Shown: positions 21,454 to 31,585, numbered from the stretch's first letter. The stretch: 64,000 bases of DNA from Pogonophryne albipinna (GCA_028583405.1 CM053249.1:42189499-42253498); one strand, 5' to 3'. Translations and numbers: made by a program. The notes: a model not told the origin generated them from the letters alone.

Positions 21454-24400
21454 ATGGCGGGTGTCGTGTTTCTGCTGTGCCTTTTTTTGGCTGTGCTGGA
21501 CAAGGAGAAGATCGCTAGTCATCCTGAAAAATCTACTGGATTCGGGTATGTTCTGCCGCCCGCAGTGGACATCCCCTGTACAGTTTCGGAGGTGTTGCAC
21601 AAACAATTGCTGGTTGCACTGTCGCGGACATTCATTTCGGAAAATGTTTGTCCTGCCACGATGGTCCTTCAAAATTGTTTTTTAAACTCTAATCTCACTT
21701 TCGCGAAGTTTGCTGGTGACAATGTATGTGTGTTGATTAAGAGGAAAATGTGCTTGGTATTTTTATTGTTGTTACTATCAGGAAATGTACAGCCAAATCC
21801 AGGTCCACCTAGCAGTATTAGTCAAATAGCTACTCCTGCTGATTTTATATCTAGATCTGGGCTAGGTTTAATTCATTTAAATGTGCGTAGTCTGTTACCT
21901 AAATTAGATTTTGTCCGTATTTGGGCGAGTTCGACTGATGCTGATGTCATTGTCCTATCAGAAACGTGGCTAGATAAATCCATTTTGGCCTCTGACATTT
22001 ACATAAATGGTTACAGTGTATATCGTACTGACCGGCCTAAAAAAGGTGGTGGCGTTGCCATTTATGTGAAAAATAAGTTTTGTGTAACTAATATGGTTTC
22101 CAAATCTGTTAGTAAACAGCTAGAATTTTTAGCCGTGAATATTGAGGTAACAAAGGGTCAACAGGTCATGGTGGTGGGCTGCTACAGGGCCCCTTCGGCT
22201 GTCAAGGACTCTTTATCGTCATTGGCAAAACTGTTATCACAACTTTCCTACAAGGAAATAGTGCTGCTTGGTGATTTTAATTGGGACTGGTTAACTTCTG
22301 TGTCAGAGGATTTTAAAAACCTGTGTACCTCTTTGAATTTTACCCAGATTATAGACAGCCCTACTCGCCCAAATATTAAGTCCCCAAATAAATCCTCCTT
22401 AATTGATCTAATTTTAACAAATGTTCCACATAAATACTCATCTGTGGGAGTATTTGCTAATGATGTGAGTGACCACTGTGTTGTAGCCACAATTAGGGAC
22501 ACTAAGGTCCAAAAGGTTAAACCACGTATCATCACAAAGAGAGACAAAAAACACTTTGTGGAGCAGGGTTTTTTACATGATCTGTTTGTTTTTGATTGGG
22601 GTAAAATCAATCTGTGTGCTGATGTAGAAACTGCATGGTCTTATTTTTATCTTGGTTTTATGAAAATTATAGATAGACATGCACCTCTGCGTAAATTTAG
22701 AGTGAAGGGACGAAACAATCCCTGGTTTTCTGCTGAGCTGTCCAGTCTACTTCATGAGAGAAATGATGCTTGGGCTAAGGCTAGGAAATCAGGCTCAGAG
22801 GTAGAATGGCTACGCTTTAGGCAGCTAAGAAATAGCTTCACATCTCAAATAAAAAGTGCTAAATCAAAGTACTATTTGTCAGTAACCACAGAAAACCTGA
22901 ATAATCCTAGGAAATTTTGGAAAGCCATAAAATCGATTTCCACTGGTGATATCCGTAATGAGCTACCTCCGTGCCTCACCACAGCATCTGGCACTATATC
23001 AGACAGGGCTACTATGCTAAATTGCTTTAATAAGCATTTTGTGTCTTGTGGCTCTCTGTTTGATTCTGTCACTGACTGTACTTCTGCTTCTGTTAACGCT
23101 CCAATCCTTGACTCTGAACAATGTGGTCTGGAAAACCCTTTCAGTTTTACTCCTTTAACTATTGGTATTGTTCGTGAAGCATTATCCAAGTTAGATCCTA
23201 GGAAACCGGCTGACCCGGACAACTTAGAGCCTTTCTTTTTAAAGATAGCTGCAGATTTTATTGCTCCACCTCTTACTTCTCTTTTTAACCTCACCCTCAG
23301 CACAAATACAATTCCAAAAGTATGGAAGTCTGCTTATGTCTTGCCTTTACTGAAAGGAGGGGAGGCAACTATTTTAAATAACTATAGGCCAATCTCTAAA
23401 TTGTCAGTTCTGGCTAAGGTGCTCGAACGACTTGTGAGTGAACAAGTAAAGGAGTTTTTATGTATAAATGATATCCTGTCTGAACATCAGTCAGGATTCA
23501 GAAAGAAACACAGCACCATCACTGCCACAATGAAAGTGGTAAATGACATTACTAGTTTTTTAGATAATAAGCAGAGTTGTGCAGCTCTGTTTATTGACCT
23601 ATCCAAAGTGTTTGATACCGTTGATCATCGCATTTTAAAGCAGAGGCTACTCAGTATTGGCATATCCAGCCATGCAGTGGGGTGGTTTGTGAACTACCTC
23701 TCTGAAAGGTCCCAATGTGTTCATTTTGATGAACTGTCTTCTGAGTGGTTAAACATTTCTAATGGTGTACCACAAGGTTCTGTTTTAGGACCACTTTTAT
23801 TCTCCATATATATTAACAGCGTAGGTGATAATGTGGATGAAGCTACTTTACATTTTTATGCGGATGATACCGTGATGTATTGTGCAGGTCCCTCCATTAA
23901 AGAGGCTGTTGTTAAATTACAGGCTGTTTTTAACACTATTCAGACTCAGCTCTCTGAATTAAAGCTTCTTTTAAATGTGGATAAAACCAAGGTAATGCTC
24001 TTTTCAAAAGCAAAAAAGACACCAGAGCCTGTTTTAGACATTGTAACTACGCAAGGAACAAAACTTGAAGTGGTTACCTGTTACAAATACCTGGGTATCT
24101 GGCTTGATGATTGTCTCTCTTTTAAACTTCATGTCAATAACCTGCTTAAAAAACTGAGGGTTAGGCTAGGTTTCTTTTTCAGGAACAAGTCCTGTTTCTC
24201 GCTTGAGGCCAGGAAAAGGCTAGTCACTGTGACCTTTTTACCTGTGCTGGACTATGGTGATTTGTTATATATGAATGCACCTGCCAATTACCTGAGCAAG
24301 TTAGATGCTGCGTATCACAGTGCACTGAGATTTTTGACAAATTGTAAAGCACTTACGCATCACTGTACCCTGTATACCAAGGCGGTTATGCCATCACTTA

Positions 24401-24714
24401 CTGTACGGAGGCTCAGTCACTGGTACTTTTTCATTTACAAAGCCATGTTGGATAAACTACCATCTTATATCTGCTCCCTGATCTCTCTGCGAATTGAAAG
24501 TACTTATTGCCTGAGATCGCATGCTGTGGTTTTATTAAATGTGCCAAGTGCTAGGACTGTCTTAGGGAAGAAAGCTTTTAGATGTGCAGCTCCACTAACA
24601 TGGAACAGTCTGCAAAAAGAATGGAAAATTACCAAGCTAGTACCATTACATGTTTTTAAAGCTCGGTTGGATGCTACAAAATCAGATGCTGTTGGTACCT
24701 GTACATGTGGTTAA
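21454..24714 (+). CDS. LINE ORF: 2A-like leader, APE endonuclease, reverse transcriptase
   Basis: This frame is open for 1086 codons from the ATG at 21454, and the open frame extends 17 codons further upstream without a stop. The leader is hydrophobic and ends LLLLSGNVQPNPGP (near 21766-21807), close to the 2A ribosome-skipping consensus. The endonuclease follows with LIHLNVRSLLPK, LSETWLDKS, LLGDFNWDW, SLIDLILTN and SDHCVV. The reverse transcriptase shows YRPISKLSVLAKVLE, HQSGFRKKHST, ALFIDLSKVFDTVDH, NGVPQGSVLGPLLF and FYADDTVMY, the last holding the catalytic Asp pair. A C-terminal RTC/thumb region with WNSLQKEWK closes it. The enzyme nicks target DNA and copies the element RNA in place. 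All key residues that I can identify are present, so the copy may be young. Assignment to L2 or CR1 is by motif style and the GAATT tail. Confidence 0.9.
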   Translation: MAGVVFLLCLFLAVLDKEKIASHPEKSTGFGYVLPPAVDIPCTVSEVLHKQLLVALSRTFISENVCPATMVLQNCFLNSNLTFAKFAGDNVCVLIKRKMCLVFLLLLLSGNVQPNPGPPSSISQIATPADFISRSGLGLIHLNVRSLLPKLDFVRIWASSTDADVIVLSETWLDKSILASDIYINGYSVYRTDRPKKGGGVAIYVKNKFCVTNMVSKSVSKQLEFLAVNIEVTKGQQVMVVGCYRAPSAVKDSLSSLAKLLSQLSYKEIVLLGDFNWDWLTSVSEDFKNLCTSLNFTQIIDSPTRPNIKSPNKSSLIDLILTNVPHKYSSVGVFANDVSDHCVVATIRDTKVQKVKPRIITKRDKKHFVEQGFLHDLFVFDWGKINLCADVETAWSYFYLGFMKIIDRHAPLRKFRVKGRNNPWFSAELSSLLHERNDAWAKARKSGSEVEWLRFRQLRNSFTSQIKSAKSKYYLSVTTENLNNPRKFWKAIKSISTGDIRNELPPCLTTASGTISDRATMLNCFNKHFVSCGSLFDSVTDCTSASVNAPILDSEQCGLENPFSFTPLTIGIVREALSKLDPRKPADPDNLEPFFLKIAADFIAPPLTSLFNLTLSTNTIPKVWKSAYVLPLLKGGEATILNNYRPISKLSVLAKVLERLVSEQVKEFLCINDILSEHQSGFRKKHSTITATMKVVNDITSFLDNKQSCAALFIDLSKVFDTVDHRILKQRLLSIGISSHAVGWFVNYLSERSQCVHFDELSSEWLNISNGVPQGSVLGPLLFSIYINSVGDNVDEATLHFYADDTVMYCAGPSIKEAVVKLQAVFNTIQTQLSELKLLLNVDKTKVMLFSKAKKTPEPVLDIVTTQGTKLEVVTCYKYLGIWLDDCLSFKLHVNNLLKKLRVRLGFFFRNKSCFSLEARKRLVTVTFLPVLDYGDLLYMNAPANYLSKLDAAYHSALRFLTNCKALTHHCTLYTKAVMPSLTVRRLSHWYFFIYKAMLDKLPSYICSLISLRIESTYCLRSHAVVLLNVPSARTVLGKKAFRCAAPLTWNSLQKEWKITKLVPLHVFKARLDATKSDAVGTCTCG

Positions 24715-24786
24715 ATATGTAAATTGTAATCCCTGTACATTTTGCTGTATGATGTCCTTTTGTTGTTCTGTTGTTTATGTTTTTAT

Positions 24787-25838
24787 TAGGGCTGTCAAAC
24801 GATTAACATTTTTAATCAGATTAATCACAGCTTAAAAATTAATTAATCATGATTAATCACCATTCGAACTATGTCCAAAATATGCCATTTCTTTATGTAT
24901 ATTGTTGTGGGAATGGAAAGATAAATGAAAGAAGGCGGATATATCCATTTAACATACAGTAACTATGTTTATTATAACATTTTTCTGCGTGTCAAAATGA
25001 AAGACAGCCCACACACCTATCGATCATCAAACCGTGGGGTCTTAATTCATTACGTGTTGATTTCTATCAACGGGGGAGTACTTCAGGAAAGTCGACAGGG
25101 GGGGGGGCGGCGGCGGCTAGTGGAGTACTTCGTGACCACAGAGTGCGAACGTTGTGATCAGCTGTTTTAGCGCAGTTCTCCAGTGAAGGGGGGGGGGGGG
25201 GGAGAAAGTCTCCCTCTGCAGCCGGTTGGCGTAGTTTTGGCACAATTCCGTTGTACAGACCGACGTTAACAGCAGCCCTGTCTGTGCACACGGAGACCAA
25301 CTCTGTCGTCCGGTGATCTAACCGCCTTCTGGAAAAGCTTCACAAGTACGTCGGTACGCAAATGCACTTTGTGACACAAGTTTCAGATTACGCACATAAC
25401 CTGCGTACCAGTTATGTGCACCCCTGTACTACAGCAAAAGTATTCTCCGTCGGGACTTCCTGCAACAACACCGACATTATCAAAGATGTTCTATTGAGAA
25501 GACGATCACTACGTGACAAAAGTTTTCAAAACCGTTTCTGGTCTTCGGTATTTCCAGACAAGTGGCTACTGAAATCAATCTGACTAACTGCTGTCTGTGC
25601 AATTTACTCCGCGCGAGTTGGCGGACTTTATTTTGCTTACTTTAACATCATTTTTCATGGTGGGGCTAAGCCATTTCTTGGTATGGGTGTAGCCTACCCC
25701 AGCCATATCCTGGCGCTGCCACTGGTGGCACGTATGGGGCGGGCCATTCTGCACATGCGTTAAATGCGTTAAATATTTTAACGCAATTAATTCAAAAAAT
25801 TAATTACCGCCGTTAACGCGATAATTTTGACAGCACTA
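24787..25838. mobile_element. hAT element, 1.05 kb, inside the LINE 3' region
   Basis: The ends TAGGGCTGTCAAACGATTAA and (other strand) TAGTGCTGTCAAAATTATCG are inverted repeats flanked by GTTTTTAT (24779-24786 and 25839-25846). Subterminal TTAATCATGATTAATC palindromes are prominent. There is no transposase. It inserted after the LINE did, because LINE sequence continues on both sides. Confidence 0.9.
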
Positions 25839-26497
25839 GTTTTTATGTCTTCTTGTGGAACCTACTGCTGCAGGTCTCCCTTGAAAAAGAGATCATTGAT
25901 CTCAATGGGATTTTACCTGGATAAATAAAGGTTTTGAATTGAATTGAATTGAATTGAATAACATATTCAGCTAAATTCAGCCACAAATGTACACAGTTTA
26001 CAGCATTCACACGCATTTTCTGCAGGAAATGCATTTTCTAGTCTCATCTTATTCTCCTTCTTCCACCACAAATGTACTCACGCTACTCCATCCATGATCA
26101 AAACATGCGGAATGACCGGGATCGGGTTGCTATGTCTTTTATAAGAGATTCGCCTAGCCGTTTTCACGCAAATCGCAGAAAACTGCGATCATTTGCCCCA
26201 CAGGAATGAATGGGAGAGCTCGTTAAGACTTAGGGTGGGTGACATCACGGCTAGAGGGGAGAGGAGCTTTAATCTTTGAACACACCTGTCGGTCGTTAAC
26301 TATGTGGTACAAGAATCCAGAAATGTATTAGATAAGCAGTCAAAATAGTCAGCTAAAAGTGAGCAAAAATGTATGGATATTCTTTGTTGTACCTTAACAA
26401 TACAACTGCTATTAATACTTACTCAGCGGGGGTAATGTTAGCATCGGGAGGCGCACCCAAGTTTCAGTCACACAGTCAAAATGTATCTGAATTTTCT

Positions 26498-27195
26498 AGT
26501 TCTCTTTTTATTGGCCTGCCTAAAAAATCATTACGGAAACTACAACTAGTTCAAAACGCTACGGCATGAATTTTAACTTGCACCACAAAAAGAGATCACA
26601 TTTCCCCTGTGCTGGCACCACTCCACTGGTTACCTGTTTCTTTTAGAATCGATTTTAAAGTCCTTTTATCAACTTACAAAGCTTTACATCACCTAGCACC
26701 ATCTTACCTCAGCGACTGCCTGCTCCAACAAGAACCCTTAGATCCTCCAGTGCCCTGCTTTTGGAAATTCCAAGGGTATCACACAAGAGATCTGGGGAGG
26801 CTGCGTTCTGTTGTTACGGCCCTATACTATGGAACAGCCTCCCCGCGGATCTTAGAACAGCAAACTCCCTTGAAATGTTTAAAAGCAAATAAAAAACCTA
26901 TCTTTTTAATATGGCTTTTAATTTGGGTTAACTTTCCATTCTCACTAATATCATTGTCCATGTTTTACTGTATTTCTTCTGTTTTGCTTTTATTTTACAT
27001 TTTTTTTAACATATTTTAATTTCTTGTCAGCTTTAATTCACGGGAATTTCATTAGGATCACTGTAGATGTTTTATCTTGTTCTGTATTTATTTTAATATT
27101 GTTGTTATGTTTTCTGTAAAGCACTTTGGGATACTTTGTGCATAAAAGGTGCTATACAAATAAAGTTTATTATTATTATTATTATTATTATTTAA
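26498..27195 (+). mobile_element. L2/Rex-like LINE, C-terminal fragment and 3' end (right half)
   Basis: The sequence resumes with SLFIGLPKKSLRKLQLVQNA, then HISPVLAPLHWLPVSFRIDF, YKALHHLAPSYLSD and a frameshifted end. The 3' region finishes CACTTTGGGATACTTTGTG...AATAAAGTTTATTATTATT with a run of ATT units. This order and tail are standard for L2/Rex-type LINEs. It continues the fragment that ends at 19012. Confidence 0.82.
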
Positions 27196-27227
27196 AGAGG
27201 CAAATGTGATGGATGACAGTAACGTAC

Positions 27228-27424
27228 TTGGTGTCCTCCAGCTCGTCGGCATTCTGCATGGTGTCCAGCTCGTGTTTGCTTCTCCAGTGTGTCACCTCAT
27301 TGCTGAGTTTGGAGACGTGGCGCTGCAGCTCCTGCTTGCTCTCCTGCTCCTCCTCCAGCTGCTCCTTTAGCACCATGCAGTCCTGCCGCTCAGAGCTCAG
27401 ACTGCTGCTGAGCGCCTGCTTATA
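27228..27424 (-). CDS. MYH rod exon, 65 codons plus 2 bases
   Basis: From a GCTGCAG acceptor it reads YKQALSSSLSSERQDCMVLK, then EQLEEEQESKQELQRHVSK and WRSKHELDTMQNADELEDT, leaving AA for the Lys codon completed by the exon at 18480. The family reads REQ.EEE.EAKAELQR..SKANSEVAQWR.KYE. Unusually, the introns on both sides have been invaded by LINEs. Confidence 0.93.
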
Positions 27425-27563
27425 CTGCAGCCACAGCAGAGAGCATAGAATACTACTTTATATTTATTATCATATATACAATCACTTTGAGTGATTTTTC
27501 TATCTATCTACTTGTTTGCTGGATATTTTATTTTTGAGACTTCCATACAAAACACACTCTGAC

Positions 27564-27678
27564 CTTGACTTCCTCCTCCAGTTGTTTCTTCAGTTCCTGG
27601 ACCTGGGACTGGAGCAGGTTCTTGGAGCGGCCCTGCTCTCTGCCCCTTCCATCCGTCCACTGAAGTCTGCATTATCAG
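27564..27678 (-). pseudogene. MYH rod exon with an internal reading-frame change
   Basis: Entered in the phase dictated by the upstream exon, the sequence reads DNADFSGRMEGAES, matching the family's ENGEFSRQLEEKEA. In that frame it then runs to a stop. The rest of the exon matches only in another frame, GRSKNLLQSQVQELKKQ through LEEEVK, the family's [20 protein letters not shown]. The exon is 115 bp where about 119 bp and the opposite remainder are expected, consistent with loss of about 13 bp plus small change. No alternative AG in the exon repairs the phase. Confidence 0.7.
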
Positions 27679-28106
27679 CTGACACAAGGAAACTGATGTT
27701 CACACTGTAGCATACAGTAGGCCTTTAGCACAATACAAAGGCCATGATCTGGTGCAATAAACAATCAAACAAGAATACAATTTGATCTTTTTTGTCCTGT
27801 GGTTGTACCATCTGCTTGGTTAGAGCAGTAAAATAATTTCGGTATAAAGTAGCAAGGACTAATGAAGACAATGACTCGTCTTCCAGTAACCTATACTCCT
27901 ATCTCTGCCTTCTGCACTGCTCTGTGGTGAATAAGTAAAACACTGGTTATTGTTATTCAGTTTGTCAACAAAACAATGTGAGGACCATGCTTGGAGGTGT
28001 ATCCTAAATATAAGAAATGTCACCAGTATCTATTGAAATTATTTTTGGAAGATTTGAAATGGACTATTTCCTATATCAAATGCGAAAGATGGAAATCCCC
28101 TGGAGC

Positions 28107-29202
28107 CAGAGGTCGCGTTAACCGAATATTTTCCGTCAATGACGGATTTTTTCTAACAATGACGGAAAAATCTGAAAGCAGTTCGTCATTTTGACAGATT
28201 AGAACACAACTCGGAACAGCGCCAACATGTCCACCAGCGGCCCACATTATATTACATCCTTAGTGGCCAGGTAGACTGAGGGCGATCTACTCTACTGGAG
28301 TCTGTAACTATTATTTAGTCATGCACACCCCTGTCCAGTTGGTGGCGAGTGTGTGTATATTAAGTAGCTATTGTCTAGTCTTATTTTTGACCTCATTGAT
28401 TACCTCGTTGTTTAACCGGCTTTAGCAATCGCAAAATGTCACGGCAGCTGATCGTCCGAAGCTTTTTTAATAAGCCCAGTAATTGTGATGGTGTGGATAA
28501 ACGAGGTGAAAAGAGGGATTGATGCGGTGGAGGATGAAGGACAAGCCAGTAAGACTAAAACTGACAACGTTCAGCCAACGGCAGAGGGGCAAGCAAGTGG
28601 CAAGGAGTTCAAGCGGGAGTACCGGGTTCAGTGGGAGCAAGAGTTTAAGTGGCTGAGGAGGGGAGATGGCAAAATGTTCTGCGACATCTGTAGAAAAGCG
28701 TATGAGTAATGGATTTGTCCGAGGCTGCACGACGATGCAGAAATCAGCGTTCAGGCTACAGCAGGTCAATTGAGTTGTTCTTGTAAATGTTTTGTTCATA
28801 TTCTGATTGTAATTGTCTCATTTAAAACGATGGCATTGTTCATATTTGCCTGTTGAGGCACAATGGTCGCGGTGTTTTCAGCGGCCTCTGCCCCCCTCTG
28901 CTGTCTGTCAGTGCAGGAACAAAGAAATCATTCATGTTCGTGTTGACATGAAAAGTGACCACACGGTCGGTGTCTCTGTTCCTCTTTTTGTTTCTCCATG
29001 CCCTTAAAAGTTCTGTATGAATCATTAAAACATGAATGAATGAACATTTGCTGCTCAGTACCCAAACATAAATATTAAATATGTCTCATCTCATCATTAA
29101 AACATGAAAAATAAAATGACGGGTAATAATAGATTATGACGGAAATTTTACGATCCTGTCAGTCAAAATGAAGGACAACGAAAAAGTCTAACGCAACCAC
29201 TG
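28107..29202 (+). mobile_element. hAT element with a zinc-finger stub, 8-bp target duplication
   Basis: The ends CAGAGGTCGCGTTA and (other strand) CAGTGGTTGCGTTA are inverted repeats. The flanks CCTGGAGC (28099-28106) and CCTGAAGC (29203-29210) differ at one base. Several TGACGGAAA words lie near both ends. It interrupts the myosin intron just downstream of the exon at 29255. Confidence 0.8.
28437..28709 (+). pseudogene. N-terminal fragment of a hAT transposase
   Basis: A short leader MSRQLIVRSFFNKPS is followed, after a stop and frame change, by KEFKREYRVQWEQEFKWLRR and KMFCDICRKAYE. The W..E..WL...FC..C pattern matches the zinc-binding N-terminus of ZMYM6/TTF-type hAT transposases. The frame stops after the first Cys pair and the rest of the protein is absent. 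Confidence 0.5.
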
Positions 29203-29254
29203 CCTGAAGCAGACACAAAAGAAGCTGTTCTTGAATGTGAGTGAGGAGAAGTAC

Positions 29255-29372
29255 CTGTGAGTCTGTTTCTGGCCACGCTGAGCTCCACCTGGGCCCTCTG
29301 CAGGTCGTCTGCAGTCCTGCTGGCTTCTGAGAGCTGTTCCTCCAGCTTCTTCATCTGGCTCTCTGAGGACGT
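29255..29372 (-). CDS. MYH rod exon, 39 codons plus 1 base
   Basis: The exon reads TSSESQMKKLEEQLSEASRT then ADDLQRAQVELSVARNRLT, ending with one base before a GTACTT donor. It corresponds to the family's LEKMCRTLEDQLSE.K.K segment. Its phase-1 exit is correct for the family and sets the frame in which the next exon should be read. Confidence 0.9.
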
Positions 29373-29449
29373 CTGCAGCACAACACAAACAAAGTGTTCA
29401 AATGTAAAAACATGAAAAACTGCAACAATAAAAAAAAAAACTTCCTCAC

Positions 29450-29695
29450 CTTGGCTTTGAGCAGACTGTCCACAGAAGCAGCCAACTGCTCCATTTCCAT
29501 TCTCATGTTCTGCTTGTCCTTCTCCAGTTTGGCCCTGCTGCACTGCAGAGCCTCACACTGCTCGCCCAGCTCGGCCATGGCCTCACTGTTCAGTTTCCTT
29601 AGAGACGCGGTCAGCGCTTCTGATTGGACAGAGGCTTCCTCGCGCTCTCGTCTGAGACGCAGCAGCTCAGCCTCTCGCTTTTTGTTCACCTCCAT
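29450..29695 (-). CDS. MYH rod exon, 82 codons
   Basis: Bounded by ATTACAG and GTGAGG, the exon reads MEVNKKREAELLRLRREREE, then LNSEAMAELGEQCEALQ and KQNMRMEMEQLAASVDSLLK to AK. It has exactly the 82-codon length of the family's [20 protein letters not shown] exon. Phase 0 at both ends. Confidence 0.94.
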
Positions 29696-30320
29696 CTGTA
29701 ATTAACACACAGGATGTTTGTCAAGGTCTGTATTTTATGATGCAACGTGTGCCAAACTTGTACCCTCCGCAAATGTTATTTTCTTTCCAAAGGCACCCAT
29801 AAGATTGTAGCATGTTGTATTATGTGCTGCATATGTCCTAACGTAAGGAGCTTTTGGAGACATGTGTCCTCTGTTGGTAATGCCCCGCTCCCTCAGGCAC
29901 AGTTAAACTGGACGTGTCTGCATATAAGTAATATGGAAAGGTCCATGGCTAGCTCACTGGGTCAGTTCAGACACTGTAGTTTAGGTTCATTCTTCAGTTT
30001 CAGAGGACCCCAATGTTATGATTTTAAATTGTAATATTATAGCAGCAACAACTATTTGCTATGTTCAGATATAGTAGAGGTCAATGCCTAACCATAACCA
30101 GTAGAAGTCAGCTTCACATTTGTATTATGACTGTCTCTTTAGGAATTTAAGATGCACGTTTGTTTTTCCTTTGTATTGTTACAGTATGAACTGTATGTGT
30201 TGTTTTATTTGACAGTGCCTGAGACACATTTCAATTGTATTTAAATGTAATGGACATAAAAGTTATCTGAATCGAACGTTCTAGAGTTTGTGTGTGTTTC
30301 TTTGAATGTATATAGTTGAC

Positions 30321-30407
30321 CTGTGATGTGGTGACCCCTCCTGCTTCCTCCAGTCGGTCAGTGAGATCATCCAGTTCTCTGGTTAGATCTGCTCTTTGCT
30401 TCTCAAC
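30321..30407 (-). CDS. MYH rod exon, 29 codons; first myosin exon seen
   Basis: The exon reads VEKQRADLTRELDDLTDRLE then EAGGVTTSQ, bordered by a GGTAG acceptor and a GTCAAC donor. It matches VEKQRSDL.RELEE.SERLEEAGGATSAQ near the start of light meromyosin. No exon for the preceding segment (EEELEAER..RAK) was found upstream within the window. Confidence 0.93.
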
Positions 30408-30908
30408 CTACCAAAAGTAGAGCAGTTAAACAAATGATCAGAATGACTTCATGATGATTCAACACCCTATTATGTTTCTGTCATGCTATAATGTGCAGAA
30501 TGCATAGCACAATATATCTATGATAGGCACTATCTTCTATCTTGAGTATAAATAATGTGTATTACCTCTCCACTAAAGAGAACGTAATCTTAACAAGTCC
30601 TAAAGTGAAAAGGGAGCGAAAACACTGCATGCAAATAAATCACAAAATTAGATTTTACGTTGTTTACCTTGAAGACAGTTCACATAAAAAAGGCAAATAC
30701 AATAAGGATAGTAAATAAATTAATGAGGTAAGCAAACATTGTTATGCTAAATACATAAAAGAATAGATGAGTTCAGAACTCCTCTCGACTGTTAAAGGGG
30801 AAAGGCCTACAGTTAATGGATTACATGTATCTTTATGATGACTGAAAGAACTTTGGCATACAGGTCAGCATTACCCATTCCCACACATGTATACAGAGGC
30901 TGCCATAC

Positions 30909-31585
30909 AAGGCAAGGCAAGGCAAGGCAAGTTTATTTATATAGCACTTTTCAACACAAGGCAATTCAAAGTGCTTTACAAAAAATGAAAGACATTAAGA
31001 AAATGGCATTTAAAATCAGTCATTAAAAAGAAAAGCTAATAAAATAAACATTAAAAGAAAAAATACATGGATAAAAGTTACAGTGCAGTCTAAGATATGA
31101 ATAGTTCAATTAAAAGCAGCGACAAAAAGAAAAGTCTTCTTGCTGGATTTAAAAGTAATCAGAGTTGCAGCGGACCTGCAGGTTTCTGGGAGTTTGTTCC
31201 AGATATTTGGAGCATAATAACTGAACGCTGCTTCTCCATGTTTAGTTCTGACTCTGGGGACAGAAAGCTGACCAGTCCCTGAAGACCTGAGAGATCTGGA
31301 TGGTTCATCATTTAGCAGGAGGTCAGAAATGTATTTTGGGCCTAAACCATTCAGTGCTTTATAAACCAGCAGCAGTATTTTGAAATCTATTCTTTGACAC
31401 ACAGGAAGCCAGTGTAAAGACTTCAGAACAGGAGTGATGTGATCCACTTTCTTAGTGTCAGTGAGGACTCAAGCAGCAGCGTTCTGAATCAGCTGCAGCT
31501 TTCTAATAGATGTTTTAGTGAGACCTGTGAAGACACCATTACAGTAGTCCAGTCTACTGAAGATAAAAGCATGGACAAGTGGGAA
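30909..31585 (-). mobile_element. L2/Rex-like LINE 3' end, minus strand
   Basis: On the minus strand the frame reads [20 protein letters not shown], then HITPVLKSLHWLPVCQRIDF, YKALNGLGPKYISDLL and APNIWNKLPETCR. The element ends in TATAAATAAACTTGCC followed by four CTTGC units (plus-strand GGCAA repeats at 30909-30930). One stop and one frame change are visible. It is a typical 5'-truncated insertion. Confidence 0.85.

Larger units (their letters stand above)
21055..25965 (+). mobile_element. Near-complete L2/CR1-clade LINE
   Basis: A 5' leader with repeated TGCTCGCTCGTC words leads into a single long ORF (21454-24714). The 3' region ends in AAAGGTTTTGAATTGAATT with about four GAATT units, a simple-repeat tail as used by L2-type elements instead of poly(A). 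The 3' untranslated part is interrupted by a hAT element at 24787-25838. A 5'-truncated relative sits on the minus strand at about 62568-62931. Confidence 0.85.
19013..26497. mobile_element. Composite insertion that splits the L2-like LINE
   Basis: About 7.5 kb separates the two halves of one LINE reading frame. The insert begins GTGTGACTG at about 19012, and CAGTCACAC lies near its right end at about 26467, a possible 9-bp inverted repeat. It contains repeated TTCAGCTACAGAAACCAT words (19095, 19298, 20753), paired CTCGTTAAG...GATGTCAC/GACATCAC blocks (20053 and 26218) and a full LINE at about 21.05-25.96 kb. The class of the outer element is not recognised. Confidence 0.55.
7204..30407 (-). 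pseudogene. Sarcomeric-type myosin heavy chain (MYH) rod, 15 exons, probably inactivated
   Basis: Fifteen GT-AG exons, read from 30407 down to 7204, follow the vertebrate sarcomeric myosin heavy chain tail in order. They run from the S2/light-meromyosin segment VEKQRADLTRELDDLTDRL to the C-terminal [10 protein letters not shown] and HELDDAEE. The rod dimerises as a coiled coil and packs into thick filaments. Exon phases match at every junction except one: the exon at 27564-27678 changes frame internally. The last exon ends with TAG about 20 codons before the family's usual end. No motor, neck or proximal rod exons were seen in the 33 kb upstream. The residues are sarcomeric, not non-muscle, in type. 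Diverged paralogs such as MYH16, MYH15 or MYH7B are possible and I cannot choose between them. A dead or dying gene is the simplest reading. A fast-evolving but spliced gene with an assembly error remains possible. Confidence 0.75.

Noticed and set aside
21025..21672. Minus-strand 215-codon frame at the LINE start
   Set aside because: Arg/Gln-rich reverse translation of the LINE 5' region, with no domain or splice context.
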